Positions 52,980 through 63,957 of a stretch of 64,000 nucleotides of DNA are shown one piece after another. This DNA comes from Paenibacillus sp. AN1007 (lineage in GTDB: Bacteria > Bacillota > Bacilli > Paenibacillales > Paenibacillaceae), in NCBI RefSeq assembly GCF_040702995.1, contig NZ_CP159992.1:3869501-3933500 (forward strand), in the 5' to 3' direction. The notes beneath the pieces were generated by a model. The model saw only the letters and a list, made by a program, of their open reading frames with translations, made no database searches and was not told where the DNA came from. Both the position numbers and the translations under genes were made by a program. How positions within the stretch are numbered: the stretch's first letter is position 1; the number at the start of each line of letters is the position of its first letter.

Positions 52980-53396
52980 CTATAGTCCGGTCTTGTTATG
53001 TTGAATTTTCAATTTCCGCTGACTCATGACAGCAAGGCGGCGTTTCAGTTCGCTCTCCCATTTCTCATCTTTCATTTCCTTGGCGAGCCGCAGCAGATCA
53101 AGTGACATATCAATCTGACGCTGAACGATGACCATCGCATCTTCACTTTCACGATTTACGCAATTCTCAAAGATTGCATCCTCATCTTCTGTCACATAGT
53201 CTTGAAAATCAATCTCAGAAGCTCCATCACCATGTGCATACTCAGCAAGAATCTCATACTCATTCTCAACCTTGTAGTGCACCTCAACCCGGTGACACAC
53301 CGGACAGAACAGCAGGGGAACATTATGAACCTGGGTGCGGTAATGCTTCAGCGTGCCCTTCGTTCCAACCATACTTGCCCCACAACAGTAACTCAT
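52980..53396 (-). CDS. small protein with two Cys pairs, unknown function
   Basis: 138 residues. An N-terminal CC (SYCCGAS) and LLFCPVCHRVEVH at residues 29-40 suggest a YgiT-like zinc knuckle. The middle is acidic (DFQDYVTEDEDAIFE), and the end is helical and basic (ESELKRRLAVMSQRKLK). No membrane segment and no antitoxin HTH, so a YgiT/MqsA antitoxin is unlikely. Start ATG 53396 with AAGGAGGGTG. Likely a bacillar conserved hypothetical. Confidence 0.65.
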   Translation of the reverse strand: MSYCCGASMVGTKGTLKHYRTQVHNVPLLFCPVCHRVEVHYKVENEYEILAEYAHGDGASEIDFQDYVTEDEDAIFENCVNRESEDAMVIVQRQIDMSLDLLRLAKEMKDEKWESELKRRLAVMSQRKLKIQHNKTGL

Positions 53397-53690
53397 CTTT
53401 GTTCACCCTCCTTATTAGGTGCCGGGATTTTTGTGTAGACACAACCCGTGCACTTCAAAAACTTCCGAAAGGGAATCGTTCAAACAGTGTATCACATTCA
53501 TATGCAAATTATAAATGCGGATTACCGGAATAATTACCGGGTTTCCATACCCTATTCGCTTTATAAGCCTTCAATTCCTCTTTCCTCTTATAAAAAAGAA
53601 ATCATTCTTCTATTACATTATTAACACGCTTGGCAGCTTGTTCAAACACCTTGATAAAGTTAACGTTCTGCTGTGGAAAAAGGTTGCAAA

Positions 53691-53721
53691 AAGCCCTCAA
53701 TCCCGAGTGGGATGAGGGCTT
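53691..53721 (-). terminator. terminator of the peroxiredoxin gene
   Basis: AAGCCCTCA / TGAGGGCTT stem with an inner TCCC/GGGA extension, followed on the minus strand by TTTTTGC. Confidence 0.88.
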
Positions 53722-53749
53722 GAACATAAACCGTTCAAGTAAACCTGGC

Positions 53750-54289
53750 TTACAGGTTGCTGTCGCCTGGTTTCCAGTTCATTGCACACAATCCGCCGGA
53801 TTGCAGTGCTTGCAGTACGCGAAGTGTTTCTTCAACACTACGGCCTACATCGTTGTGGTTAACCACTTGGTATTTCAGTTCGCCTTCTGGATCGATGATA
53901 AACAGACCGCGCAGTGCTACGCCTTCTTCTTCGATCAGAACACCATAATCTTTAGCTACTTGCTTCGTGATGTCGGAAGCAAGCGGGAAGTTCAATTGAC
54001 CAAGACCATTGCTGTCTTTTGGTGTGTTGATCCATGCTTTGTGGCTGTGTACGGAGTCTACGCTCACGCCAAGAATTTCTGTATCCAAAGCTTTGAATTG
54101 CTCGGAAGCGTCGCTCAAAGCTGTAATCTCTGTTGGGCACACAAATGTGAAGTCCAAAGGATAAAAGAAGAATACAAGCCATTTACCGCGGTAATCGGAC
54201 AGTTTAACGGAACCAAAATCTTGTCCGTCTCCTGATACTGTTTCCATTGCGAAATCTGGTGCCGGTCTACCTACCAAACGTTCTGCCAT
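53750..54289 (-). CDS. 2-Cys peroxiredoxin (AhpC/TSA family)
   Basis: 179 residues. It reduces H2O2 and organic peroxides in the cytosol. The peroxidatic Cys is in FYPLDFTFVCPTEI near residue 51, the resolving Cys in GGLCAMNWKPGD near residue 169, and ALRGLFIIDPEG is the conserved Arg segment. A typical AhpC-type decamer subunit; no ahpF lies next to it. A canonical PerR box and a sigma-A promoter lie upstream, so peroxide should induce it. Start ATG 54289 with AAGGAGGAATTTTTAG. Confidence 0.9.
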   Translation of the reverse strand: MAERLVGRPAPDFAMETVSGDGQDFGSVKLSDYRGKWLVFFFYPLDFTFVCPTEITALSDASEQFKALDTEILGVSVDSVHSHKAWINTPKDSNGLGQLNFPLASDITKQVAKDYGVLIEEEGVALRGLFIIDPEGELKYQVVNHNDVGRSVEETLRVLQALQSGGLCAMNWKPGDSNL

Positions 54290-54410
54290 AACTAAAAATT
54301 CCTCCTTTGGGATTATGTAAGCATCCGTGCGGATTGCTCATCATCAGGATACACGCAAGCGCTTGTCCTGTCATTAATTGTTTTGATACTTGTTCTCAAG
54401 TACAAATAAA

Positions 54411-54439
54411 ATGTTATCATCCGCACTTCTCAAAGTCAA
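54411..54439 (-). promoter_or_regulatory. sigma-A promoter of the peroxiredoxin gene
   Basis: TTGACT, 17-bp spacer, TAACAT on the minus strand, about 120 bp upstream of the start codon. Confidence 0.65.
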
Positions 54440-54458
54440 GATTATAAACGTTATTTTT

Positions 54459-54473
54459 TTATAATAATTATAA
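54459..54473. promoter_or_regulatory. PerR box
   Basis: TTATAATAATTATAA, a perfect 7-1-7 palindrome identical to the PerR consensus TTATAATnATTATAA. It lies 20 bp upstream of the -35 of the peroxiredoxin promoter. PerR represses peroxide genes until its metal site is oxidised. Confidence 0.75.
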
Positions 54474-54516
54474 ATAAGAAATTTCCGTGCCGAATTTAAA
54501 CGAAAAATGAGAAAGG

Positions 54517-54583
54517 AACAGCCCTCTGCATTTTCCGCTATTAGAAACCAAAAGACGTTCTACTAGGGTATCAAAGGGCTGTT
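54517..54583 (-). terminator. terminator of leuB
   Basis: AACAGCCCT / AGGGCTGTT arms around a 50-nt interior, with T-rich sequence after it on the minus strand. Confidence 0.55.
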
Positions 54584-54657
54584 TCTTATACGAAGCACAG
54601 GACTGTATCCTGAGATATGTTTAATGTTTCAATACGCGGACAGGCTGAAACGGAAAT

Positions 54658-55743
54658 TTAAGCCTTTTTCTGAATAGCTGCGACAATCAGGTCGCCCATC
54701 TCGGTGGTGCTGATCGCTTTGCTCTTGTCGACGGCGATGTCACTTGTACGGTGACCTGCGTTCAGAACATTCGCTACAGCCTCTTCAATTGCATCAGCAC
54801 CTTCTGCATATCCAAACGTTGTACGGAACATCAACGCCAGAGACAGGATGGTTGCAATCGGGTTAGCCAAGCCTTGGCCGGCAATATCCGGCGCAGAACC
54901 GTGTACCGGTTCGTAGAGTCCGAAGCTGCCTTCACCCAGCGATGCGGAAGCAAGCATACCGATGGAACCTGTAAGCATTGCCGCTTCATCACTCAAAATG
55001 TCGCCAAACATATTTTCCGTTACAATAACATCGAAGCTTGCCGGACGACGCAGCAGCTGCATCGCACAGTTATCTACAAGCACGTGTTCCAGTTCAACAT
55101 CCGGGTAATCCGGAGCTACCCGGTTAACCACTTCACGCCAGAGGCGGGACGTTTCCAGCACGTTCGCTTTATCAACGGAAGCCAGCTTTTTACGGCGGCC
55201 CTGAGCAATCTCAAAGGCCTGACGAACGATGCGTTCTACTTCAGATACGTTGTAAGCACAAGTATCCACTGCCTCTTCGCCCTGTGCACTTTCACGTCTG
55301 AACTTCTCACCGAAATAAATTCCGCCTGTCAGTTCACGAACGACCATCAAGTCTGTGCCTTCAAGCACTTCCGGTTTTAGGGTGGAAGCGTCTTTCAAGC
55401 AGTCGAATACGACAGCCGGACGCAAATTAGAGAATAGACCGAGCGCTTTGCGAATGCCCAGCAGTCCTGTTTCAGGACGAAGCTCCTTGCTGTTATTGTC
55501 CCATTTCGGTCCGCCTACTGCTCCGAGCAGCACTGCATCTGCATTTTTACATACAGTCAGTGTTTCTTCCGGAAGCGGTGTACCTTTCTCATCGATGGCA
55601 ATACCACCAAAGAGTGCATGCTCAGTTTCAAAGCGATAACCGAATACTTCCTCCGTACGTTTCAAAACTTTCTCCGCCTCGGCCACAACTTCAGGACCAA
55701 TTCCGTCACCTGCGATTACTGCAATTTTTTTCACGTCTGCCAT
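54658..55743 (-). CDS. leuB: 3-isopropylmalate dehydrogenase
   Basis: 361 residues, full length. It oxidises and decarboxylates 3-isopropylmalate to 2-oxoisocaproate using NAD+ (leucine synthesis). [12 protein letters not shown] lies at the N-terminus; [25 protein letters not shown] with substrate Arg residues, and [20 protein letters not shown] carry the metal Asp. [15 protein letters not shown] is the NAD/adenosine site. Start ATG 55743 with GAGGGAGTGG. It is separated from leuA by a plus-strand aldo/keto reductase; leuC and leuD are not in the window. Confidence 0.96.
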   Translation of the reverse strand: MADVKKIAVIAGDGIGPEVVAEAEKVLKRTEEVFGYRFETEHALFGGIAIDEKGTPLPEETLTVCKNADAVLLGAVGGPKWDNNSKELRPETGLLGIRKALGLFSNLRPAVVFDCLKDASTLKPEVLEGTDLMVVRELTGGIYFGEKFRRESAQGEEAVDTCAYNVSEVERIVRQAFEIAQGRRKKLASVDKANVLETSRLWREVVNRVAPDYPDVELEHVLVDNCAMQLLRRPASFDVIVTENMFGDILSDEAAMLTGSIGMLASASLGEGSFGLYEPVHGSAPDIAGQGLANPIATILSLALMFRTTFGYAEGADAIEEAVANVLNAGHRTSDIAVDKSKAISTTEMGDLIVAAIQKKA

Positions 55744-55993
55744 AGGTTGTCCACTCCCTCATCTTCATTCGTCACTTATCTGCCAATCGATTGTGACTGT
55801 GTAAAACATCGTCTCATAAATAACTCTCTTCTTTGTATCATATTCTGCGGTCATTTGACCAAGATATACAATCTATGACTTTAATAGTTTTTACCTATAA
55901 GGGGGCGAATCCTAGCTTTAAAGTTGTTCGTCAGGACAGGGTAAGTTAAAATATAGCTGAAATCAAATCAGGTATGCTGGAGGGATGTTCACC
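55744..55993. other. divergent intergenic region leuB / aldo-keto reductase
   Basis: About 250 bp. I see no T-box or clear operator. The AKR ribosome site GGAGGG is at 55979-55984. Confidence 0.4.
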
Positions 55994-56974
55994 ATGCATT
56001 ATTCTTATTTAGGTAAATCAGGCCTTAAAGTCAGCCGCATCTGTCTGGGTACGATGAATTTCGGGCCGGCCACCGACGAGAAAGAAGCTTTCCGCATTAT
56101 GGACGCAGCGCTGGATGCAGGTGTTAACTTTTTTGATACCGCTAACATTTATGGCTGGGGTGAAAATTCCGGTCTTACGGAAAAGATTATCGGGCGATGG
56201 TTCAAACAAGGCGGCGGCAGACGTGAAAAGGTTGTGCTTGCTACCAAAGTCTATGGTTCCATGCATGATGAAACAGATGGCCCCAACAACGAGGCGGGGC
56301 TCTCCGCATACAAAATCAGACGCCACCTCGAAGGTTCGCTGCAGCGTCTGCAAACCGATCATATTGAGCTGTACCAGATGCATCATGTCGATCCGGTTAT
56401 TACGTGGGACGAGCTGTGGGGAGCATTTGAACATGCCGTATATCAGGGCAAAATTGGATATGTCGGCTCAAGTAACTTCGCCGCTTGGCAGATCGCGCTT
56501 GCCCAGAGTGAAGCGAAGAATCGTCACTTCCTCGGTCTTGTATCCGAGCAGCATAAATACAGCCTGAACTGCCGTCTGCCTGAACTGGAGGTATTACCGG
56601 CCGCTAAAGCGCTCGGGCTCGGCGTTATTCCATGGAGCCCGCTCGATGGCGGATTGCTTGGACGTAATGCGATGCAGAAGCTTGAAGGAACACGCAGCGG
56701 AGGCATTGCAGAACGCATTGAGCAGCATCAGACACAGCTTGAAGATTTTGCTGCGCTGTGCCGTGATCTGGGTGAGCCGCAGGATACGGTTGCCCTTGCT
56801 TGGGTAGCTGCCAATCCGGCTGTGACTGCACCAATTATTGGTCCCCGTACACTCGAGCAGTTCGAAAGCGCCCTGAAATGTCTCGACCTGACACTGGATG
56901 AATCCACCCTCAAACGTCTGGATGAGATCTTCCCTGGGCCTGGTGGGCACGCTCCTAACGCATACGCATGGTAA
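55994..56974 (+). CDS. aldo/keto reductase
   Basis: 326 residues. NAD(P)H-dependent TIM barrel: LGKSGLKVSRICLGTMNFG at the N-terminus, catalytic Asp and Tyr in FFDTANIYGWGENSG, Lys in VLATKVYG, His in YQMHHVD. The C-terminal GPRTLEQFESAL binds the cofactor. It resembles YhdN/YghZ-type general reductases; substrate unknown. Start at the ATG 55994 (MHYSYLGKSG), nine bases after GGAGGG; the ATG at 55985 touches the site. It interrupts the leuA-leuB order on the opposite strand. Confidence 0.85.
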   Translation: MHYSYLGKSGLKVSRICLGTMNFGPATDEKEAFRIMDAALDAGVNFFDTANIYGWGENSGLTEKIIGRWFKQGGGRREKVVLATKVYGSMHDETDGPNNEAGLSAYKIRRHLEGSLQRLQTDHIELYQMHHVDPVITWDELWGAFEHAVYQGKIGYVGSSNFAAWQIALAQSEAKNRHFLGLVSEQHKYSLNCRLPELEVLPAAKALGLGVIPWSPLDGGLLGRNAMQKLEGTRSGGIAERIEQHQTQLEDFAALCRDLGEPQDTVALAWVAANPAVTAPIIGPRTLEQFESALKCLDLTLDESTLKRLDEIFPGPGGHAPNAYAW

Positions 56975-56985
56975 AATTGTAATAA

Positions 56986-57082
56986 AAAAAGTCTGCCCCC
57001 CGTTGAACTGTGCTCATAATAGATAGACTTCATCACGTCTATACTTTAGGATACAGTTGACTTCAGAGGGGGCAGACTTTTT
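56986..57082. terminator. long bidirectional terminator between the AKR gene and leuA
   Basis: AAAAAGTCTGCCCCC and GGGGGCAGACTTTTT at the ends, with an inner ATAGAC/GTCTAT hairpin (about 57025-57045); it serves two convergent genes. Confidence 0.88.
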
Positions 57083-57167
57083 AATATTTTCGGCTTTAGC
57101 TGTTGTACTGTACACGCCTAGTTAGCAGGCCTGAAATTGTGCTTTAAGCACGCGGTGCAGTATTCTT

Positions 57168-58709
57168 CTACAAATTAACGTTAACACGGTTCGTGTACGT
57201 TTTGCGCTTCTCAATCAATTGGTTCAAACCGTCTACGTACGCACGAGCACTAGCACCAAGAATATCTGTGCTCACCCCGCGTCCTTGAACAGAAACCTGA
57301 TTTTGAGTCAGCACGACATGAACTTCACCAAGGGCATCCTTGCCATGTGTTACCGATTTGATGGAATAATCCGACAGCGTGACCTCTTCCCCACTCACTT
57401 GATCGATAGCGTTATAGATCGCATCCACTGAACCATTGCCTTCAGCCTGTTTCTCCACCGCTGCGCCATCCAGCATCGCAATGCGAACTTTAGCCGTAGG
57501 CACGGATTCATCACCATACGTAACAAAGATGGATTCCAGTTTGTACACCTCAGGAGCATCCTGCAATTTTTCCTCGATTACAGCAAGCAGGTCTTCATCG
57601 GTAACTTCTTTTTTCTTGTCTGCCAGATCTTTAAATTGTGCAAAAGCACGGTTCAACGCCTCTTCGTCCAGCTCATAGCCGAGGTCAATCAAGCGCTCGC
57701 GGAACGCGTGGCGACCGGAGTGTTTACCCAGCACCAGCTTGCTCTCTTTAAGCCCAATCGTTTCTGGCGTCATGATTTCATAGGTGGTTTTTTCCTTCAG
57801 CATGCCATCCTGGTGAATACCAGACTCGTGCGCAAAGGCGTTAGCGCCAACAATCGCTTTGTTCCCTGGAACAACCATACCCGTCAAACGGCTGACCAAA
57901 CGGCTGGTACGTGCAATTTCTGACAACTGCAGCGTTGTTTTCGCCTGGAAAAACTCCTGACGTGTTTCCAGCGCCATTGCGATTTCTTCAATCGCCGTGT
58001 TACCTGCACGCTCTCCAATTCCGTTGATCGTTCCTTCGATTTGATCTGCGCCATTAAGGATGGCTGCAAGTGTATTGGCAGTGGCCATACCCAGATCGTT
58101 ATGACAGTGGGCACTCAGCTGAACCTTATCGATATTGTGAACATTTTCCTTCAGATGTTTGAAAATATTTCCGTATTCGTACGGACTCAGATAACCGACC
58201 GTATCTGGAATATTGACGACCGAAGCACCCTCTTCAACCGCCATATTCACCATTTCCACGAGGAAATCATACTCGGTACGCCCTGCATCCTCCAAGGAAA
58301 ATTCAATTTTCGAAAATGTCTTCTTCGCATAACGAATGGCAGAACGTGCTGTATCCAGCACCTGTCCTTTATCCATGCGCAGCTTGTGCTGGCGATGGAT
58401 CGGCGAGGTCGCTAAAAACACGTGAATACAAGGGTCCTGTGCGCCTTTAAGCGCTTCCCTCACCGCATCAATGTCCTGCTCTCTCGAACGGGACAAGCCA
58501 ATTACCGTAACATTTTTAACCGCTTTCGCTACGGCGTTAACTGCGGCAAGGTCACCTGGAGATGCTGCCGGGAAACCTGCCTCCATCCGGTCAATGCCAA
58601 GCCGCTCCAGTTGATGGGCAATCTCCACTTTCTCACGAGTGTTCAGATTGACTCCTGGAGATTGCTCTCCATCACGCAGCGTTGTGTCAAATACATAGAT
58701 TTTACGCAC
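57168..58709 (-). CDS. leuA: 2-isopropylmalate synthase
   Basis: 513 residues. It condenses acetyl-CoA with 2-oxoisovalerate, the first step to leucine. FDTTLRDGEQSPG near the N-terminus carries the metal Asp and catalytic Arg; LSAHCHNDLGMATAN the metal His pair; INGIGERAGNTAIEEI follows. The C-terminal LeuA dimerisation/leucine-feedback domain runs from about residue 385. I prefer the GTG at 58709 (MRKIYVFDTTL), eight bases after GGAGG; the GTG at 58718 overlaps the site. Last gene of the ilvB-ilvH-ilvC-leuA run. Confidence 0.96.
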   Translation of the reverse strand: MRKIYVFDTTLRDGEQSPGVNLNTREKVEIAHQLERLGIDRMEAGFPAASPGDLAAVNAVAKAVKNVTVIGLSRSREQDIDAVREALKGAQDPCIHVFLATSPIHRQHKLRMDKGQVLDTARSAIRYAKKTFSKIEFSLEDAGRTEYDFLVEMVNMAVEEGASVVNIPDTVGYLSPYEYGNIFKHLKENVHNIDKVQLSAHCHNDLGMATANTLAAILNGADQIEGTINGIGERAGNTAIEEIAMALETRQEFFQAKTTLQLSEIARTSRLVSRLTGMVVPGNKAIVGANAFAHESGIHQDGMLKEKTTYEIMTPETIGLKESKLVLGKHSGRHAFRERLIDLGYELDEEALNRAFAQFKDLADKKKEVTDEDLLAVIEEKLQDAPEVYKLESIFVTYGDESVPTAKVRIAMLDGAAVEKQAEGNGSVDAIYNAIDQVSGEEVTLSDYSIKSVTHGKDALGEVHVVLTQNQVSVQGRGVSTDILGASARAYVDGLNQLIEKRKTYTNRVNVNL

Positions 58710-58750
58710 GCTTCGCACCTCCTGCTTTATTTATAGCTTCCCGCAAACCA

Positions 58751-58785
58751 GAATAGCGGCTCACGCATAAGCACGGCCGCTATTC
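58751..58785 (-). promoter_or_regulatory. intercistronic hairpin between ilvC and leuA
   Basis: Perfect 10-bp stem GAATAGCGGC / GCCGCTATTC, 15-nt loop, no T run on either side. More likely an mRNA processing or stability element than a terminator. Confidence 0.6.
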
Positions 58786-58852
58786 CCAGTTCACGCTCTA
58801 AGCTCCTTGGATCTTTTACAATGCTTGTTCAAAAAGCGAGCCAAATGACTGC

Positions 58853-60016
<1,164 letters not shown>

Positions 60017-60168
60017 TCAAGCGTTACATCACTAAAATGTTACTTTACAGAAATGACGGGACTGACCCATCTCTATCACATAACGTTTATTTTACGCTAA
60101 CTGTGCATTTTCACAAGTAAATCATTGTGTTCATGTATGAATCAACCCATCTTGATTGCATTATACCT

Positions 60169-60651
60169 CTAGACGTTACCCCGTACCAATGCCGTTACAC
60201 CTGTACGCGATAGTTCACGAATGCCATAAGGCTTGAGCAGTTCAATCATGGCATCAATTTTGTCCGTATCCCCAACCGCCTGTACCATCAGGCTTGCTGG
60301 GCCTACATCGACAACCGATGCTCGGAATGTTTCCACTACACCCAAAATTTCCGGACGCTCAGAAGGCTCGGCTTTTACCTTGATCAGTGCAAGTTCACGG
60401 GCAACCATCGGTTTGAGGCTGAAGTCAACCACTTTGATAACATCGATAATTTTATAGAGCTGTTTCTCAATTTGCTCGATCGTTTTGTCGTCACCCATCG
60501 TAACAATGACCATCCGGGAAAGACCTGGCTCTTCAGATTGACCTACCGTAATACTTTCAATGTTATAGCCGCGTCGACCAAACAATCCGGATACACGCTG
60601 AAGGACACCTGGCTGGTCATTAACCAATATCGAAATCGTATGTCTTATCAT
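60169..60651 (-). CDS. ilvH: acetolactate synthase small (regulatory) subunit
   Basis: 160 residues. Two ACT-type domains: the N-terminal one ([32 protein letters not shown]) binds valine for feedback inhibition, and the C-terminal one holds [15 protein letters not shown] [14 protein letters not shown]. It stabilises and regulates IlvB, with whose stop its start overlaps by four bases. Confidence 0.96.
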   Translation of the reverse strand: MIRHTISILVNDQPGVLQRVSGLFGRRGYNIESITVGQSEEPGLSRMVIVTMGDDKTIEQIEKQLYKIIDVIKVVDFSLKPMVARELALIKVKAEPSERPEILGVVETFRASVVDVGPASLMVQAVGDTDKIDAMIELLKPYGIRELSRTGVTALVRGNV

Positions 60652-62399
60652 TCCTCAGCATCTCCCATCAGCATTTGATCGATTGTTGCTCCCTGCGGAA
60701 CCATTGGATAAACATTTTCATCCTTGCGTACTACAAATTCGACAACGACTGGCCCTGGTGTATCCAAAGCTTCCTGCCAAGCACGCTCTGCTTCTTCCTT
60801 GTTTGTTGCGCGCAGCCCCTTCACGCCGTAGGCCTCCGCCAGCTTCACAAAATCAGGGCTCCCTGCCAGGTCGATGTGACTGTATCGATTTTCGTAAATC
60901 AGTTCCTGCCACTGACGAACCATTCCAAGTACTTCGTTGTTAATAATTACAATTTTAACCGGAATGTTGTTAATTGCGCAGATAGCGAGTTCCTGAGAAC
61001 ACATCTGCATTCCGCCATCTCCGTTGATGGAAATAACCAATCGATCCGGATTGGCCATTTGAGCACCGATCGCAGAAGGGAAGCCGAAGCCCATGGTTCC
61101 GAGTCCACCTGACGTAACCCAAGACCGCGGTTGATTGAACTTGTAGTACTGAGCTGCCCACATCTGATGCTGCCCAACATCGGTGGTTACGATAGCTTCA
61201 CCTTTGGTAGTGTCGTTCAACATTTCAATAACCCACTGTGGTTTCAATACTTCATCAGAATCTGTGTAGCTGTAAGGTTTTTCCTGCTTCCACTGTTTGA
61301 TCTGGTCTCGCCATGCATCCGCACGCTCAGCACGCTGCACTTCCTTATTGGCAATCTCCAGTACCGTTTTCACATCACCTACGATCGGGATATCTGTCGC
61401 GATATTTTTACCGATCTCTGCAGGGTCGATATCGATATGAACAACTTTCGCATGCGGCGCGAACCCATCCAATTTCCCTGTAACCCGGTCATCGAAGCGT
61501 GCTCCAATATTAATCAGCAGATCGGATTGCTGTATCGCCAGATTCGAAGTGTACGTTCCGTGCATGCCCGGCATCCCTGTCCAAAGCTCATGACCACTAG
61601 GGAAAGCGCCAAGTCCAAGAAGGGTTGTCGTGATCGGAATGCCTGTCTTCTCTACAAACTCGAAAAGTGCTTCGTGTCCGCCAGAGTAAACTACACCGCC
61701 ACCTGCAATAATCATTGGGCGTTCCGCTTCCTGAATGGCCTGCGCCAAGCGATCTACCTGTAATTTGTTTGGTACCGTCCGTGGATTGTACCCTCTGAGA
61801 ACAACAGGTTCGGTGCTTGGTTCAAACAACGTTTTGTTCGCCGATACGTCTTTTGGAATATCGATTAATACAGGTCCTTTACGTCCGGTATTCGCAATAT
61901 GGAATGCTTCATGGATGATACCCGGCAGGTCTTTTACGTCTTTGACCAGATAACTGTGTTTCGTGATCGGCATCGTGATTCCGGTAATATCGGCTTCCTG
62001 GAAAGCATCCGAACCGATGAGGCTTGATACGACATTACCTGTGATAACCACCAAAGGTACGGAATCCATATACGCCGTTGCAATGCCTGTAACAAGGTTC
62101 GTAGCACCCGGACCAGAGGTTGCGATGCAGACCCCCACTTTGCCGCTCGCACGGGCATAACCGTCAGCCGCGTGAATGGCACCTTGCTCGTGACGAGTCA
62201 AAACGTGTTTGAAATCTTCAAAACCATACATCGCATCGTAAATGTACAATACTGCTCCGCCTGGATAACCGAAGACACAATCCACACCTTCAAGCAGCAA
62301 ACTTCTCAGCAGAATCTCGGAACCGCTAATGACCTCCGGCTTCATCCATTTTTCACGTAATTCATCTGTTGATCGTACTTCTGGAATTTGAGCTCCCAT
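60648..62399 (-). CDS. ilvB: acetolactate synthase large subunit
   Basis: 583 residues, full length. TPP-dependent enzyme condensing two pyruvates (or pyruvate plus 2-oxobutyrate), the first step of branched-chain synthesis. The catalytic Glu is in [17 protein letters not shown] near residue 65; the TPP motif NGDGGMQM...[12 protein letters not shown] lies near residue 465; [13 protein letters not shown] is at the N-terminus. Start ATG 62399 with GGGGAGGATGACTG. First gene of the T-box operon. Confidence 0.97.
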   Translation of the reverse strand: MGAQIPEVRSTDELREKWMKPEVISGSEILLRSLLLEGVDCVFGYPGGAVLYIYDAMYGFEDFKHVLTRHEQGAIHAADGYARASGKVGVCIATSGPGATNLVTGIATAYMDSVPLVVITGNVVSSLIGSDAFQEADITGITMPITKHSYLVKDVKDLPGIIHEAFHIANTGRKGPVLIDIPKDVSANKTLFEPSTEPVVLRGYNPRTVPNKLQVDRLAQAIQEAERPMIIAGGGVVYSGGHEALFEFVEKTGIPITTTLLGLGAFPSGHELWTGMPGMHGTYTSNLAIQQSDLLINIGARFDDRVTGKLDGFAPHAKVVHIDIDPAEIGKNIATDIPIVGDVKTVLEIANKEVQRAERADAWRDQIKQWKQEKPYSYTDSDEVLKPQWVIEMLNDTTKGEAIVTTDVGQHQMWAAQYYKFNQPRSWVTSGGLGTMGFGFPSAIGAQMANPDRLVISINGDGGMQMCSQELAICAINNIPVKIVIINNEVLGMVRQWQELIYENRYSHIDLAGSPDFVKLAEAYGVKGLRATNKEEAERAWQEALDTPGPVVVEFVVRKDENVYPMVPQGATIDQMLMGDAEE

Positions 62400-62453
62400 C
62401 AGTCATCCTCCCCTCGGAATTTACACCATTCTGACATTCAAAGTTACAAAAAA

Positions 62454-62808
62454 AACCTTCCATCCCTGCAAACAAGTTCATGCTTGCGAGGGACGAAAGG
62501 TTATCGCTTCCGTGGTACCACCCAACTTTGTCCGAAATTTCGCAATAACGGACCTTACCAGGTATAACAAAACGATGTTCAAACGAACACAGTCGTCTCC
62601 CATACCTGTTGTCTGTAACGCAGACTTACGATTCCCCCTAATACGCAAGGATTTGACGATCCAATGCTTTTCAGGAAAACAGCTCCGAGGTGAGCTCGTA
62701 TATAAGGGATAATGGTGGTGGTTTCAGCAAATCCAGCCACTCTCTGAGCAAAAGAGCCCTTAAAACTTCGTCCTCTTCATAGCCGATAAAATATTCTCGT
62801 TAAATGTT
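62454..62808 (-). promoter_or_regulatory. T-box leader of the ilv-leu operon
   Basis: T-box core GGGTGGTACCACGG (62510-62523) precedes a terminator (62454-62502, AACCTTTCGTCCCTCGC arm) ending in an eight-T run. The leader of about 350 nt is consistent with sensing a branched-chain tRNA, probably tRNA-Leu as in B. subtilis; I did not locate the specifier with confidence. Confidence 0.92.
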
Positions 62809-62814
62809 AGGAAC

Positions 62815-62844
62815 ATTATATGATTCCTCCAACCGATAAGTCAA
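62815..62844 (-). promoter_or_regulatory. sigma-A promoter of the ilv-leu operon
   Basis: TTGACT, 18-bp spacer, TATAAT on the minus strand, just upstream of the T-box leader. Confidence 0.75.
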
Positions 62845-62997
62845 TACCTGTTTTTGATAAAATTGTACAAACCTCTTTTTGCAGGCTCTCTTCACCCTAT
62901 TTTAACCCTGAGCCTCCGCCTTCATACAGTCACCTTTTATCTCGCCTCAGGCATAGGATATACAGGCTGCACAACTGGCCCTGAAAGGAGGCTCCGC

Positions 62998-63444
62998 ATG
63001 ATTATTCGTCAGCGTTCATCCAAACTGGATGACGGCGCCATTATGAAGCTGATTGACACGCAGCTTGTTCCTCTATCACATATGAGTGAGAAGGAGATCC
63101 ATAAAATACGCAAAGAAATACCCCTGCGGATGAACAGGGGCATGACCTTTGTCATCTCGCCGGAGCCAAATCAAGCTGCTGTCGCATTCATTCATTTTCT
63201 CATGCATGGAGAACTGCTCTACGTCGATATGATGGCCGTGAGCACCAAAGAACAGCGCAAGCGTTACGGACAGACGTTACTGCATAAAGCAGAAAGCTTT
63301 GCGGTATCTCGCGGCTGCCGAAAATCCAAAGTTATGGTAGACGAGGGCAACACAAAAGGATTTCAGTTTTACCAAAAAAACGGATATCAAAACCTAAGAT
63401 ATATTATGATGAGCCGCTGTTACGAAATGGAAAAAAGACTCTAG
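62998..63444 (+). CDS. GNAT-family N-acetyltransferase
   Basis: 148 residues. The acetyl-CoA binding core is VDMMAVSTKEQRKRYGQTLLHKAESFA near residues 77-103 (motif A, with an R-x2-Y-G variant of the usual loop), followed by the C-terminal FYQKNGYQNLRYIMMS. Substrate unknown. Start ATG 62998 (MIIRQRSSKLDD) with AAAGGAGG; the frame upstream to 62854 lacks a site. Divergent from ilvB and convergent with the GPY-rich gene. Confidence 0.82.
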   Translation: MIIRQRSSKLDDGAIMKLIDTQLVPLSHMSEKEIHKIRKEIPLRMNRGMTFVISPEPNQAAVAFIHFLMHGELLYVDMMAVSTKEQRKRYGQTLLHKAESFAVSRGCRKSKVMVDEGNTKGFQFYQKNGYQNLRYIMMSRCYEMEKRL

Positions 63445-63450
63445 TATCTT

Positions 63451-63825
63451 CTAGAAAATGCCTGGTGGTCTAGGACCTGGACCATAAGGACCGTATCCTG
63501 GACCCGGGCCATATCCCGGTCCCGGACCATAACCGGGTCCATAACCAGGACCGTATCCAGGTTTCGGACCCGAACCATACCCCGGACCGTAACCAGGGCC
63601 TGGACCATAAGCGTAAGGCAGCGTTGCAATCGCCAGTAAATCAAACAATACCAGAGGTAAAATGGCCTTGGTACGTACTTTTTTTCCACCGAGACGCTTG
63701 AGAACCAGTTTGCTGCCTGATACTTTTAGCAGTTTCCCTGTAACCCGAGTACCGTCTTTTTTGATCGCAACAATGTTTTTGCCTATGAGTTTCATCGCTT
63801 CAGTACGCGTGACATGTTTTTTCAT
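63451..63825 (-). CDS. small protein with Gly-Pro-Tyr repeat tail
   Basis: 124 residues from ATG 63825 (GAGGAGGG seven bases upstream). Residues 1-50 (KLIGKNIVAIKKDGTRVTGK, then LLKVSGSKLVLKRL) look like a small beta-barrel of the LSM/KOW type. A short hydrophobic stretch (AILPLVLFDLLAIATLPYAYG) follows, then about 45 residues of GPGYGPGYG repeats with Pro at the end. Such tails occur in spore-coat and surface structural proteins. Not a named family; low-complexity DNA here may slip. Confidence 0.72.
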   Translation of the reverse strand: MKKHVTRTEAMKLIGKNIVAIKKDGTRVTGKLLKVSGSKLVLKRLGGKKVRTKAILPLVLFDLLAIATLPYAYGPGPGYGPGYGSGPKPGYGPGYGPGYGPGPGYGPGPGYGPYGPGPRPPGIF

Positions 63826-63935
63826 ACTATCCCTCCTCCTCGGATCATTCAAAACAGTGTATTCGTCCAAGACTGGATTCGCCTGTTTCTTTGTCCATAC
63901 CGAAAAAGTTGGGTGCTTAGAAACAAATACAAAAA

Positions 63936-63957
63936 AGGCCCGCTCGATTGCGGACCT
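63936..63957 (-). terminator. terminator for a gene beyond the right edge
   Basis: AGG-CCGC / GCGG-CCT hairpin, T run on the minus strand; its gene must start right of 64000. Confidence 0.65.

Noticed and set aside
52980..53396. YgiT/MqsA-type antitoxin
   Set aside because: Only Cys pairs are shared; there is no helix-turn-helix and no adjacent toxin gene.
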